Assembly (NCBI GenBank): GCA_963839365.1
Contig: CAWIUT010000001.1
Span: 310,001-374,000, forward strand
Origin: DASSKA01 sp963839365
Lineage (GTDB): Bacteria > Actinomycetota > Actinomycetes > Propionibacteriales > Nocardioidaceae
Length of the DNA stretch: 64,000 nucleotides
Reading direction: 5' to 3'
This document shows, in pieces, positions 8,260-16,263 of this stretch. The notes below the pieces were generated by a model that was given only the letters and a program-made list of their open reading frames with translations, ran no database searches and had not been told where the DNA came from. The translations under genes and the position numbers were made by a program. Position 1 is the first letter of the stretch. Each line of letters starts with the position of its first letter.

Positions 8260-8801
8260 GCCTCCGAGTCGCCGGCCTGCCTGGCCCGATAAGCCGCCAC
8301 TGCCGCGCGATTGCCGCACGCGGTCGAGCAGAACTTGCGGGAGCGGTTGCGGGAGAGGTCGAGCACCAGCCCGGCGCAGCCGGGATCGGCACACACCCCG
8401 AGCCGCGACAGCTCGTCGGCGCGGATGACGTCGACCATCGCCATCGCGCTCTCGACGAGCATCCGGTCGGCGAGACTGCGCTCGGGGCTGACCGCGTGCA
8501 CATGCCAGTCGTTGCCGTCGTGCCGCACCAGCTGCGGGAGGGCACCGGCCTCGAAGAGCATCCGGTTGACCAGCCGGGCCGCGTCGTCGCGGTCGCTGGT
8601 CAGCAGCCGCCGCAGTCGCGGGCGTAACGCGCGCACCTCGTCCAGCTCGCCCCGGCCCCGCCGCCTGCTGCCGGTGTAGCCGTGCATGGCGAAGAAGGCG
8701 TCGAGCTGCTCCACCGTCCCCAGCGTCTCAGGGGGTACGGCGGTGTTCACGAGCTCGACCGCTGCCAGCAGAGCCGCCTCCGCGTCATGGGCGAAAACCA
8801 C
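8247..8801 (-). CDS. CGNR zinc-finger (ABATE-domain) transcriptional regulator
   Basis: 184 residues. The N-terminal ~130 residues form the ABATE stress-responsive domain region (LVNTAVPPETL… MAMVDVIRADEL). The C-terminus holds the CGNR zinc finger: C-x4-C … C-x3-C with CSTACGNR and a basic tail (AAVAAYRARQ). The family acts as DNA-binding regulators, often of neighbouring transporters. It is divergent from the EamA exporter with only 38 bp between starts, so it probably controls that gene. This is inference from arrangement. Confidence 0.87.
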   Translation of the reverse strand: MVFAHDAEAALLAAVELVNTAVPPETLGTVEQLDAFFAMHGYTGSRRRGRGELDEVRALRPRLRRLLTSDRDDAARLVNRMLFEAGALPQLVRHDGNDWHVHAVSPERSLADRMLVESAMAMVDVIRADELSRLGVCADPGCAGLVLDLSRNRSRKFCSTACGNRAAVAAYRARQAGDSEAHSP

Positions 8802-8839
8802 ATTGACATGTTACCGAACTGGCTCTACCGTCATGTGCC

Positions 8840-9814
8840 ATGAGCACAGTCGCTAATGACACCCGGGCGGTGCGGGTGTCATCCCGGATGGGCTCCGGGC
8901 TCGGTTTCGCCGTGCTCTCAGCGGCTTCGTTCGGGCTCTCCGGTCCGCTGGCGCGCGGGCTGATGGATGCCGGCTGGAGCGCCGGCGCCGCAGTGACCGT
9001 GCGCATCGCACTGGCTGCCGCCGCACTGCTCCCTTCCGCCCTGGTCACCCTGCGGGGCCGTTGGCGGCTGGTTCGCCGCAACGCGGCCACGATCGTGCTC
9101 TACGGTGCGCTGGCGGTCACCGGCGCCCAGTTCTGCTACTTCCAGGCTGTCTCCTCGATGACTGTCGCGGTGGCGCTGCTGATCGAGTACACCGCCCCGG
9201 TCGCCGTGGTCTGCTGGCTCTGGCTGCGGCACGCGCAGCGTCCGGGGCGTCGCACCCTCAGCGGCACCCTGGTGTCCGGTGTGGGCCTGGTGCTCGTGCT
9301 CGATGTGCTCTCCGGCGCCTCGGTGAGCACCGCCGGCGTGCTGTGGGCGCTCGGGGCGATGACGGGCGCGGCGACGTACTTCGTCATCTCCGCCGACGAC
9401 AGCAACGGGCTGCCACCGCTCGTGCTCGCCACAGGAGGGCTGGTGACCGGCGCAGCGCTCCTGCTCCTGCTCGGCGTGGTCGGCCTGGTGCCGATGCGGG
9501 CCACCTCGGCGCCGGTGAGCTACGCCGGTCAGGCCGTGCCCTGGTGGCTCCCGCTGATCACGCTCGGGCTGGTCACCGCCGCGCTCAGCTACACGAGCGG
9601 GATCGCGGCCGGTCGGCGCCTGGGCTCCCGGCTGGCGTCGTTCGTCGCCCTGCTCGAGGTGCTCGCCGCCCTGGTGTTCGCCTGGCTGCTGCTCGGCCAG
9701 CTGCCGCACGTGCTGCAGCTCGTCGGCGGCCTGGTCGTGCTCCTCGGCGTCGCGCTGGTCAAGCTGGGCGAACCGCGAGTGGCGACGGCGCCCTCCACCC
9801 CCGCACCCGGCTGA
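8840..9814 (+). CDS. EamA-family (DMT) transporter
   Basis: 324 residues with ten predicted hydrophobic helices in two EamA repeats (residues ~20-150 and ~165-310), ending in the usual LGVALVKLGE. The first repeat contains GPLARGLMDAGWSAGAAVTVRI and the second YTSGIAAGRRLGSRLASFVALLEVLAALVFAWLLLGQ. EamA proteins export metabolites or amino acids; the substrate is not predictable. It is divergent from the CGNR regulator. A TACCGT hexamer lies 8 nt before the ATG, so the transcript may be leaderless. Confidence 0.9.
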   Translation: MSTVANDTRAVRVSSRMGSGLGFAVLSAASFGLSGPLARGLMDAGWSAGAAVTVRIALAAAALLPSALVTLRGRWRLVRRNAATIVLYGALAVTGAQFCYFQAVSSMTVAVALLIEYTAPVAVVCWLWLRHAQRPGRRTLSGTLVSGVGLVLVLDVLSGASVSTAGVLWALGAMTGAATYFVISADDSNGLPPLVLATGGLVTGAALLLLLGVVGLVPMRATSAPVSYAGQAVPWWLPLITLGLVTAALSYTSGIAAGRRLGSRLASFVALLEVLAALVFAWLLLGQLPHVLQLVGGLVVLLGVALVKLGEPRVATAPSTPAPG

Positions 9815-9918
9815 CCACTGGTCTGGATCACCCTCTTGGCCGCTCAGCCACCCCGGTAGGGTCGCAGAACCGAGAGTCACTCGAGTCCGGCCAGCAGGGG
9901 CCGCACCGTTCCCGGCGA

Positions 9919-10302
9919 ATGCAAGTCGGAAACGGCGGCACCGTGCCGCGGTTTCGTGAGCCGGGAGCGGCGGTGCCATCTCGACCCGTGGGGGCCTCCC
10001 TCGTCATCGATGCGCACAAGGACGCGCACACCGCGTCCATCGTGCTGCATGGCGAGGCAGACATCGCGACCTGCCACTACCTGGCCGCCACCCTCACCAA
10101 GCTCCACCTCGAGGACGCTGCCGCGATCCAGGTCGACGTCGCCGACCTCGAGTTCTGCGACGTCGGCTCACTGGAACAGCTCCTCCTCTTCGCCCGGGAG
10201 ATGAGGAGTGCTGGACGAGCCGTCACCACGCGCGGCGCGCGGCCCATCTTCCGCAGACTGGCCGACCTGCTGGGCGTCACCCACGACCTGGGTATCGCCT
10301 GA
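9919..10302 (+). CDS. STAS-domain protein (anti-sigma-factor antagonist-like)
   Basis: 127 residues. The STAS fold is read from ASIVLHGEADIATCHYLAATLTKL, VDVADLEFCDVGSLEQLLLFA and the C-terminal RPIFRRLADLLGVTHDL. In SpoIIAA/RsbV-type proteins a Ser/Thr in the D-S-S-G loop is phosphorylated by an anti-sigma kinase. Here the loop reads CDVGSLE, so the usual first Ser is replaced, although a Ser is present nearby. No kinase gene is adjacent. The start is uncertain: ATG at 9919, or an internal GTG before PRFREPG. Confidence 0.75.
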   Translation: MQVGNGGTVPRFREPGAAVPSRPVGASLVIDAHKDAHTASIVLHGEADIATCHYLAATLTKLHLEDAAAIQVDVADLEFCDVGSLEQLLLFAREMRSAGRAVTTRGARPIFRRLADLLGVTHDLGIA

Positions 10303-10402
10303 GGAACCGGGCTGACCCGCCCGGCAGTTCCGGGGCGCATGGACAGATCCAGGGGACCTAGGACTCGTGCTCGCCCCGCCCGTCCCGGCCTACGTTCGCT
10401 GC

Positions 10403-10714
10403 ATGACCTCCTCGCCCCTCACTCCGGACGCCGCGGTCCCTTCCGAGTCCGGTGACGCCGTGGATGGCGGCCACTGTCGCCTCCGCTTCGAGGGCCCGGC
10501 CTCCCTGCTGGGCGTGGTGGTGCACACGCTGAGAGACTGCGGGATCACCATCACGTCGGTGTACGTCGCCGGCAGCGCTGCCAACGCGTCCGCGCACCAG
10601 GAGCACCTGCTGCTCGCGCTCCTGTGTGAGGGCAACCCCGACTCGCTGCAGGCCGCCCTGCGGCTCCTCAGGCGCGGACTCGGCAACCGGGCCGATCTGG
10701 CGCCGGTCGCCTGA
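10403..10714 (+). CDS. Conserved-looking small protein, possibly ACT-like
   Basis: 103 residues. After a ~25-residue acidic, low-complexity leader the sequence (CRLRFEGPASLLGVVVHTLRDCGITITSVYVAGS…) has a beta-alpha-beta pattern and length like a single ACT or other small ligand-binding domain. I cannot assign a family. A GGGACCTAGGACTC element lies about 40 bp upstream and resembles a DosR/DevR-type dyad. The start ATG at 10403 was preferred to an upstream in-frame start because the leader then matches the domain edge. Confidence 0.55.
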   Translation: MTSSPLTPDAAVPSESGDAVDGGHCRLRFEGPASLLGVVVHTLRDCGITITSVYVAGSAANASAHQEHLLLALLCEGNPDSLQAALRLLRRGLGNRADLAPVA

Positions 10715-10742
10715 GCACCCGCCGGCCCAGCGGGCCGCCGAG

Positions 10743-10763
10743 GGTCCCGGACAAGTCGGGACC
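10743..10763. promoter_or_regulatory. Perfect inverted repeat upstream of the 10877 gene
   Basis: GGTCCCG, a 7-nt spacer, then CGGGACC form a perfect 7-bp dyad. It lies 16 bp before a second GGGAC-type dyad. It could be a terminator for the upstream gene or part of a tandem operator. Confidence 0.4.
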
Positions 10764-10778
10764 TCCGGGCGGCGACAT

Positions 10779-10792
10779 GGGACTGACGTCCC
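10779..10792. promoter_or_regulatory. DosR/DevR-like box
   Basis: GGGAC-TGAC-GTCCC is a perfect 5-bp dyad with a 4-nt spacer. That is the core spacing of the mycobacterial dormancy-regulator (DosR) box. It lies 85 bp upstream of the next start codon. By rough base composition one exact match could occur by chance about once in 200 kb, so position supports it more than rarity does. Confidence 0.4.
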
Positions 10793-10876
10793 TTTTGGCG
10801 GCAATGCACCGCGGGCGATCGTTGAACTGTCAAAGACAAGTCGCCCACAAGGCGACACGAACCAAGGAGCACACCA

Positions 10877-11461
10877 ATGCGCCGCAGGACATTCGATGCG
10901 TTGCTGGCCACGGGCGGCCTGATCGTCGCGGCGGTTCTTCTCGCCGCCGGTGGGCTGCTGACCTGGGCCCACACCTTCGTGAACAACCAGGTGACCACCC
11001 AGCTGACGGCCCAGCAGATCTACTTCCCCGCCAAGGGCAGCGACTCGCTCAACGACCCGGCCATCAAGCCCTACCTGGAGCCGTATGCCGGTCAGCAGAT
11101 GACCAACGGTCAGCAGGCCAAGGCCTGGGCCGACCACTACATCGCCGTGCACATCAACGAGATGACCGGCGGCAAGACCTACGCCCAGGTCAGCTCGGCC
11201 TCGATGGCCGACCCCACCAACACCAAGCTGGCCGACCTGGTGCAGACCGTGTTCCGCGGCGAGACGCTGCGCGGCCTGCTGCTCAACAGCTACGCGTTCT
11301 GGGAGATGGGCCAGATCGCCCTGTACGGCGCGATCGCCTCGTTCATCGGCGCCGGGATCATGCTGCTGCTGGGCCTGGCCGGCCTGGCCCACCTCCGCCG
11401 GGTCCCGGAGACCGAGGAGGTCCGGATCGGTAGCCGGGCCCCGCGGCCCGCTCACGCCTGA
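10877..11461 (+). CDS. Two-helix membrane protein of unknown function
   Basis: 194 residues. One transmembrane helix near the N-terminus (residues ~9-30, LLATGGLIVAAVLLAAGGLLTW) and one near the C-terminus (~150-178, LYGAIASFIGAGIMLLLGLAG) flank a ~115-residue hydrophilic domain that should lie outside the cell. That domain contains QQIYFPAKGSDSL and YAGQQMTNGQQAKAWADHYI. A strong AAGGAG ribosome site precedes the ATG. Such two-helix proteins are widespread in actinobacteria without assigned function. The GGGAC-type dyads upstream suggest control by a DevR-like regulator. Confidence 0.78.
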   Translation: MRRRTFDALLATGGLIVAAVLLAAGGLLTWAHTFVNNQVTTQLTAQQIYFPAKGSDSLNDPAIKPYLEPYAGQQMTNGQQAKAWADHYIAVHINEMTGGKTYAQVSSASMADPTNTKLADLVQTVFRGETLRGLLLNSYAFWEMGQIALYGAIASFIGAGIMLLLGLAGLAHLRRVPETEEVRIGSRAPRPAHA

Positions 11462-11481
11462 CAGCCACGGCCGTCGAGCCG

Positions 11482-11517
11482 CTGAAGGGCCGGGAACACC
11501 TCTCCCCGGCCCTTCAG
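11482..11517. terminator. Bidirectional hairpin terminator
   Basis: CTGAAGGGCCGGG and its exact complement form a 13-bp stem around a 10-nt loop. It lies between two convergent genes, so it can end both transcripts. No long T-run follows on either side. Confidence 0.85.
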
Positions 11518-11558
11518 CTCTTCGCGGTCCTGTACCGGCTCTACGGCGAGGCTGAGCG

Positions 11559-11759
11559 TCACCGCCGGATCCGCCGCCGCCACCGGGCGCGGCCACGCTG
11601 GAGCCGCCGGGCGGACGGCCCGAACGCTTCGAGCCGGGCCAACCCCACCAGCAGGACCCCGGCCAACACCATGGTGGCCAGCACGATGAGCACCGCATTG
11701 GACATTTCGGTCATGGAGCTGTCCCATCCCTCGTGCCCCTGAGCCGTCGACTCCGCCAT
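11559..11759 (-). CDS. Small single-helix membrane protein
   Basis: 66 residues. The ATG at 11759 follows a GGGGGAGA ribosome site. After a short hydrophilic leader there is one helix (AVLIVLATMVLAGVLLVGLARL, ~20-41) and an Arg-rich cytoplasmic tail ending RARWRRRIRR. The positive-inside pattern predicts the tail inside the cell. No function can be assigned. Confidence 0.62.
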   Translation of the reverse strand: MAESTAQGHEGWDSSMTEMSNAVLIVLATMVLAGVLLVGLARLEAFGPSARRLQRGRARWRRRIRR

Positions 11760-11817
11760 TCTCCCCCGCCACCGGCGGTAATCCCAGAGGCCGAGGGCCC
11801 TTGCGCACTGTCGATCC

Positions 11818-11837
11818 TGCTGCCGGATCTGGCAGCA
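11818..11837 (+). promoter_or_regulatory. Dyad immediately upstream of the SDR gene
   Basis: TGCTGCC-GGATCT-GGCAGCA is a perfect 7-bp inverted repeat ending 7 nt before the ATG. It would overlap the transcription or translation start, so it could be an operator or an RNA hairpin that hides the start site. No protein can be named. Confidence 0.45.
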
Positions 11838-11844
11838 TCCGGGC

Positions 11845-12639
11845 ATGACGAACGACGGCCTCGACCTCACCGGCAGAGTCGCGGTGGTGACCGGAGCGGG
11901 CAGCCCGACCGGCATCGGCTTCGCCGTGAGTCGGCGGTTGGGCGCGCTGGGCGCCGCCGTGCTGCTCACCGCGACCACCGACCGGTCCCACGGCCGGGCC
12001 GCGGAGCTGGGCAGCGCTGGGGTGACGGCGATGGGCGCTGTGGCCGACCTCACCGATCCCCGGGCGGCCGCGGCGGTCGTGGCCGCCGCCACCGAGCGGT
12101 GGGGCCGGGTCGACATCCTGGTCAACAACGCCGGCATGACCGCGGTCTCCGACGACAGCGCCACCTCGGGTGGCGTGGCCGGGCTGCCGTACGACGAGTG
12201 GCAGCACAGCGTGCGGCGCAATCTCGACACGGCGTTCTTGATGACCCGGGCGGCAGTGCCCGCGATGCGGGCGCACCGGTGGGGCCGGATCGTGATGGTC
12301 GCCAGCGTCACCGGCCCTGTGATGGCCATGCGCAACGACGCGGGCTACGCCGCCGGCAAGGCCGGGATGGTGGGGTTGACCCGCTCGTTGGCTGTCGACC
12401 TCGCCGCGGACGGCATCACTGCCAACGCGGTGGCGCCGGGCTGGATCGCCACCGGCTCGCAGACCGACGACGAGCGACGTGAGGGTGGGGTCACCCCGAT
12501 GCGCCGCAGCGGCACCGCGGACGAGGTCGCCTGGCCGGTGGCGTGGCTGTGCACGCCGGGTGCGGCCTACCTGACCGGGCAGTGCCTGGTCGTCGATGGC
12601 GGCAACTCGGTGGCCGAGCAGCGGACGCTGCCCGAGTGA
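11845..12639 (+). CDS. Short-chain dehydrogenase/reductase (SDR)
   Basis: 264 residues. The NAD(P)-binding motif is TGAGSPTGIG (residues 16-25), with NNAG near 95 and YAAGK (catalytic Tyr/Lys) near 171. The Ser of the triad is in VASVTG, and the C-terminal CLVVDGGNS closes the fold as in classical SDRs. SPT inserted in the glycine motif is a little longer than usual but still plausible. The substrate is unknown. It stands alone, convergent with the aminotransferase fusion. Confidence 0.9.
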   Translation: MTNDGLDLTGRVAVVTGAGSPTGIGFAVSRRLGALGAAVLLTATTDRSHGRAAELGSAGVTAMGAVADLTDPRAAAAVVAAATERWGRVDILVNNAGMTAVSDDSATSGGVAGLPYDEWQHSVRRNLDTAFLMTRAAVPAMRAHRWGRIVMVASVTGPVMAMRNDAGYAAGKAGMVGLTRSLAVDLAADGITANAVAPGWIATGSQTDDERREGGVTPMRRSGTADEVAWPVAWLCTPGAAYLTGQCLVVDGGNSVAEQRTLPE

Positions 12640-12672
12640 GCAGCCGGTGCGGGCGGACGACTCTGCTGGACG

Positions 12673-15006
12673 TCACCCGAGAGCCGCCAACGTCACCGCC
12701 AAGGTCTCGACCACCGTGTCCACGTGCCCCTCACCGAAGACCAGCGGGGGCCGGATCTTCAACGTCGCGCCGTCGGGTCCGGAGCGACCTAGAAGCACCC
12801 CCCGCTCGCGCATGCCGTCAACGATGCGACCGGCGCGCACGGCATCCGGTCTGCCGGTCGCGGGGTCTGCGATGTCAACACCCACCGCCAGCCCCCAGCC
12901 CCGCACCTCGGTGACCTCGGGCCGGTCCGCGGCCGCCTCTCGCAGCGCCGCCACGAGACGGGAGCCCACCACGGCCACGCGGTCGACGATCTGCTCCTCC
13001 TCGAGGGTGCGGAGCACGGCGAGTGCCGCGGCGCACGCCGCGGTACCGCCCCCGAAGGTGCTGAAGTAGTCGGTGCCCTGGACGAACGGGTCGACCAGCG
13101 CGGCGGGTCCGACCACCGCCGCGACCGGATAGCCGTTGCCCATCGGCTTGCCGAGCGTCACCAGGTCCGCCGGGACGTCGCCGGCCAGGAAGCTCCACAG
13201 CCCGTCACCGGTCCGCCCGTGGCCGGCCTGCACCTCGTCCGCGATGTACAGCCCGCCGGCCTCGTGGACCGCGGCCGCCGCGTCCCGGGTCCAGTCATGC
13301 GCGGCTCCGAGGATGCCGTCACTGGTGAACACCCCGTCGACCATCATCGCCGCCAGCCCGTGTCCGGCATCGGCCAGCTCGCCGGCCGCAGCGGACACCG
13401 GCGCCGGCGCATCGGACCGGGGTGGGTCCACCAGCCGCATGTGCGCCGGCCGGCCCGCCGTACCCCAGCTCTCCGGGGAGAACGCAAAGGTTGCTTCGGT
13501 GACCCCGTGATAGGCCCATGCGGTGGCGATACCCCCGGAGGCGCCCGTGGCGTGCCGAGCGATCCGCCAGGCCAGGTCGTTGGCCTCACTGCCGGAGTTG
13601 ACCAGAAGCACGCGGTCGAAACGGCCGGGCAGCGTGGCGAGCAGTCGCTCGGCGAGCTCGACCGGCGCCTCCTGCAGGTAGCGGCTGTTGGTGTTCAGGG
13701 TGGCCAGCTGGGCTGCAACCGCCTCCACGACGGCAGGATGCGAGTGCCCGACCACCGGCACGTTGTTGTAGGCGTCCAGGTACCGGCGCCCGTCGGCGCC
13801 CTCGAGGAACACCCCGCGCCCGGACACCAGGTGCAGCGGCCGCTCGTAGCTCAGCTCCAGCTGCCCGAGCGTGTGGGCCCGAGCGCGGCGCAGCCTGTCG
13901 GTGGAGCGCCGCGAGGACGGTAGCCCAGCGGACGGGGAGGACGCAGGGCTGCCGGCTCGAGCGGCGGTGACCCACCGGGCCGCGAGCACATCCAGGCCAG
14001 TGCTGAGCATCTGTTCCAGCTGCCGGTGAGCCTCCCCGTCGATCCGGGGCGCCCAGCCCTGCTCACGAGCCCGCCACGCGGTGATCAGCACGGCGGCCGC
14101 GTAGCGACCCGCCATCAGGTCGGGGACCAGCGCCAGCTCCGCCGGTTCCAGCGAGGTCACCGAGTCGTAGCCGGCGATGATCTCGGGAGCGAGATCCACC
14201 CCCTCGCTGCGGCCGCTGAGCATGTCGGCGGTGGCGACGGCCAGGTCGCACACGAGCCCGGTGTGCGTCATGTCGCCGAAGTCGGTGATGCCCGTGACCT
14301 CCAGGGCGTCGTCGACCAGCACGTTCGTCGGGGACAGGTCGTTGTGCAGCACCTGGGCGCGCAGGGTGCGCAGCTGGGGAACCACCCGTTGCTCGAACCG
14401 GTCGAGGACCGCCTCCACGGCGGGACGACGGGCCGGGTCGACGGCGGCAAGCCACGACCGCAGCTGCGGCAGCCGCCGGATGTCCCACGCGATCGGATAG
14501 GCTGCCGCCGGGTGCACGAACCCGCGCAGCGCACGGGCCAGCCGTGCCGCCGTCCGGCCCCACGCCCGCATCTCCGGCGCGGCGAGCTCGTCCGGCTCCG
14601 GGTGCCGGCCCTCCAGCCAGGTCATCAACCAGGCCAGGGACCTCCGCCCGTCCCGCCCCTCGATCTCGACCCACGACCGACCGTCCGCGGTCGGCAGCAC
14701 CGCGGCCACCGGCAGCTCGGGGGCCACCTCATGGAGGTGGCGCAGCGCCGCCTGCTGGAGGTCCAGCACCGGCTCACCATCGGCCGGGTTGTGCACCTTG
14801 AGCAGGTACCGGCCGGCCACGGTGTCGACACGGAAGTTGCGGTCCCGCTCGCCGTGCACCGCGGTGAGGTCGCCTTCGAGGCCCCAGGTCCGGTCAACCA
14901 GAGTCTGCAGCGGCGACATGTCGAGGTCGGGGGCAGGCACGGACAGGGGGTCGTCCAGCGGTTCGTTCGACGAGCTGGTCAAGGGATCGTTCGTGGGAGC
15001 GGTCAC
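12673..15006 (-). CDS. Phosphotransferase (APH) – class III aminotransferase fusion
   Basis: 777 residues in two parts. Residues ~1-335 are an APH/choline-kinase-like fold with HNDLSPTN (catalytic loop) near residue 245 and DFGDM (metal-binding Asp) near 262. Residues ~355-777 are a class III PLP aminotransferase with NSGSEAND, DEVQAGHGRTG and the PLP lysine in VTLGKPMGNG. The aminotransferase half resembles the ethanolamine-phosphate/phosphohydroxylysine lyase group, so one reading is phosphorylation of an amino alcohol followed by transamination or elimination. Larger relatives that I know of carry an M23 peptidase between the halves; none is present here. The GTG at 15006 was chosen over an upstream Cys/Arg-rich extension. 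Confidence 0.85.
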   Translation of the reverse strand: MTAPTNDPLTSSSNEPLDDPLSVPAPDLDMSPLQTLVDRTWGLEGDLTAVHGERDRNFRVDTVAGRYLLKVHNPADGEPVLDLQQAALRHLHEVAPELPVAAVLPTADGRSWVEIEGRDGRRSLAWLMTWLEGRHPEPDELAAPEMRAWGRTAARLARALRGFVHPAAAYPIAWDIRRLPQLRSWLAAVDPARRPAVEAVLDRFEQRVVPQLRTLRAQVLHNDLSPTNVLVDDALEVTGITDFGDMTHTGLVCDLAVATADMLSGRSEGVDLAPEIIAGYDSVTSLEPAELALVPDLMAGRYAAAVLITAWRAREQGWAPRIDGEAHRQLEQMLSTGLDVLAARWVTAARAGSPASSPSAGLPSSRRSTDRLRRARAHTLGQLELSYERPLHLVSGRGVFLEGADGRRYLDAYNNVPVVGHSHPAVVEAVAAQLATLNTNSRYLQEAPVELAERLLATLPGRFDRVLLVNSGSEANDLAWRIARHATGASGGIATAWAYHGVTEATFAFSPESWGTAGRPAHMRLVDPPRSDAPAPVSAAAGELADAGHGLAAMMVDGVFTSDGILGAAHDWTRDAAAAVHEAGGLYIADEVQAGHGRTGDGLWSFLAGDVPADLVTLGKPMGNGYPVAAVVGPAALVDPFVQGTDYFSTFGGGTAACAAALAVLRTLEEEQIVDRVAVVGSRLVAALREAAADRPEVTEVRGWGLAVGVDIADPATGRPDAVRAGRIVDGMRERGVLLGRSGPDGATLKIRPPLVFGEGHVDTVVETLAVTLAALG

Positions 15007-15052
15007 CGCCCCATTCTGTCCGGTGCGAGTTCGCACGCGCCGGAAGTACCCC

Positions 15053-15442
15053 TCACCCGATGAGCAGGCTGACGTTGAGCAGTGGCAGCAGCGCCGCCAC
15101 AACGGCTCCGAGGATGACGGGAGCGAGCCAGTCCACGCGGCCGAGCCTTGCGGCTCCCCGCGCGTGGTACACGACCACGATCTCCGGCCAGACGTAGAAC
15201 AGCGTCAGCAGCAGCCACAGGCCCCGCGCCGACCACCCAGCCGGGGAGTGTCTGCCCGCCGGGTAGCTGGTCGCCCACACCGTGGTGTACCCGACGGCTC
15301 GGGAGACCTCGAGAAAGACCACGAGCGAGAGCACCAGCGAGACCAGGAACAGGAGCAGCGACAACCAGGCGTTGCGGAACATCCGGTCGGCGCGCTCTTC
15401 TTGCGGTTTGCCCTGTCCGGGAACGACGGATGAGGCGGGCAT
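15053..15442 (-). CDS. Membrane protein, unknown function
   Basis: 129 residues with three hydrophobic stretches (LSLLLFLVSLVLSLVVFLEV, GLWLLLTLFYVWPEIVVVY, LAPVILGAVVAALLPLLNVSLLIG) and a basic cytoplasmic leader. The start at 15442 is fixed by a perfect AGGAGG ribosome site. It lies upstream of the kinase–aminotransferase fusion in the same direction (46 bp gap) and is divergent from the cupin gene. I do not recognise the family. Confidence 0.7.
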   Translation of the reverse strand: MPASSVVPGQGKPQEERADRMFRNAWLSLLLFLVSLVLSLVVFLEVSRAVGYTTVWATSYPAGRHSPAGWSARGLWLLLTLFYVWPEIVVVYHARGAARLGRVDWLAPVILGAVVAALLPLLNVSLLIG

Positions 15443-15531
15443 GCCTGTACCTCCTGACTTCGGACCCTGGTCTCGGCAGAGCCACGCTGCTGCCATGGAA
15501 CCCAACAGGGTCGATGACACAAGGAGAAACC

Positions 15532-15921
15532 ATGAGCGGGTGGATCGGCAACGTCGAGGGGGCCGCGCGGAGCAACGACTACTTCCGCCAGGTGCTCACC
15601 ACTGCGAAGCACCTGCAGCTGGTGCTGATGACGTTGGAGCCGGGCGAGGAGATCGGGCTGGAGGTGCACGACGAGCACGAGCAGTTCATCTACCTCGTCT
15701 CCGGTCGCGCCACCGTCACCCTCGGGCCGACGCGGCACGAGGTAGCCGAGGCCCACGACATCGAGGCCGGGTGGGCGGCGTTGGTCCCCGGCGGCACCTG
15801 GCACAACGTGATCAACCGCGGTGAGGTCGCCCTCCAGCTGTTCACGCTCTACGCGCCCCCGGAGCATCCCGAGGGCACGGTGCACCGGACCAGGGCGGAC
15901 GCCACCGCGGCCGGCGACTGA
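15532..15921 (+). CDS. Cupin-domain protein
   Basis: 129 residues forming one cupin barrel. The first motif is EIGLEVHDEHEQFIYLVSGRATV (metal-binding His/His/Glu, about residues 44-66) and the second is LVPGGTWHNVINRG with the fourth ligand His near residue 90. Small cupins of this kind include mannose-6-phosphate isomerase-like and stress-related proteins; the substrate is unknown. A clear AAGGAGA site precedes the ATG. Confidence 0.87.
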   Translation: MSGWIGNVEGAARSNDYFRQVLTTAKHLQLVLMTLEPGEEIGLEVHDEHEQFIYLVSGRATVTLGPTRHEVAEAHDIEAGWAALVPGGTWHNVINRGEVALQLFTLYAPPEHPEGTVHRTRADATAAGD

Positions 15922-15983
15922 GACCAGCTACCCCATTCGACCCCAATGAGGCGCTCGCACCGTTGGACCGTTTTGCGCCGTCG

Positions 15984-15997
15984 GGGACCTAGGTCCG
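15984..15997. promoter_or_regulatory. GGGAC-type dyad (DosR-like, imperfect)
   Basis: GGGAC-CTAG-GTCCG has the same 5-4-5 layout as the site at 10779, with one mismatch, and contains the 12-nt palindrome GGACCTAGGTCC. It lies about 60 bp before the chosen start of the zinc-ribbon gene. With one mismatch allowed several chance hits are expected in a window this size. Confidence 0.3.
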
Positions 15998-16056
15998 CCG
16001 AGCTGGTGGCGTTCGCCTTCGGCGCATCCGCCCCGGAATGGACAGAGTTGCATGAC

Positions 16057-16263
16057 ATGAGCCCAGCTGCCATTCGGACCAAGCGACTCAAGCGCGCACT
16101 CGCCCACCAATGCCGCAACTGCCGACGGCAATGGGCGCTCCAGGTGGTGGAGCATCCCTCCGGCAAGGTGGTGCTCTGCCGGTACTGCGGCACGATCAGG
16201 CAGAGCTTCCCGGCCCGGGGTCTTCCCGCACAGGCCGACCGGCGGCGCGCCGCGAACGGTTAG
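16057..16263 (+). CDS. Small zinc-ribbon protein
   Basis: 68 residues from the ATG at 16057 (an in-frame ATG at 15946 would add 37 residues of Arg-rich sequence with no family support). Two CxxC pairs, CRNC near residue 19 and CRYC near 43, form a probable zinc ribbon. A basic N-terminus (RTKRLKRAL) could contact nucleic acid. Family unknown. It ends tail-to-tail with the next gene, the stops overlapping by 4 bp. Confidence 0.6.
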   Translation: MSPAAIRTKRLKRALAHQCRNCRRQWALQVVEHPSGKVVLCRYCGTIRQSFPARGLPAQADRRRAANG

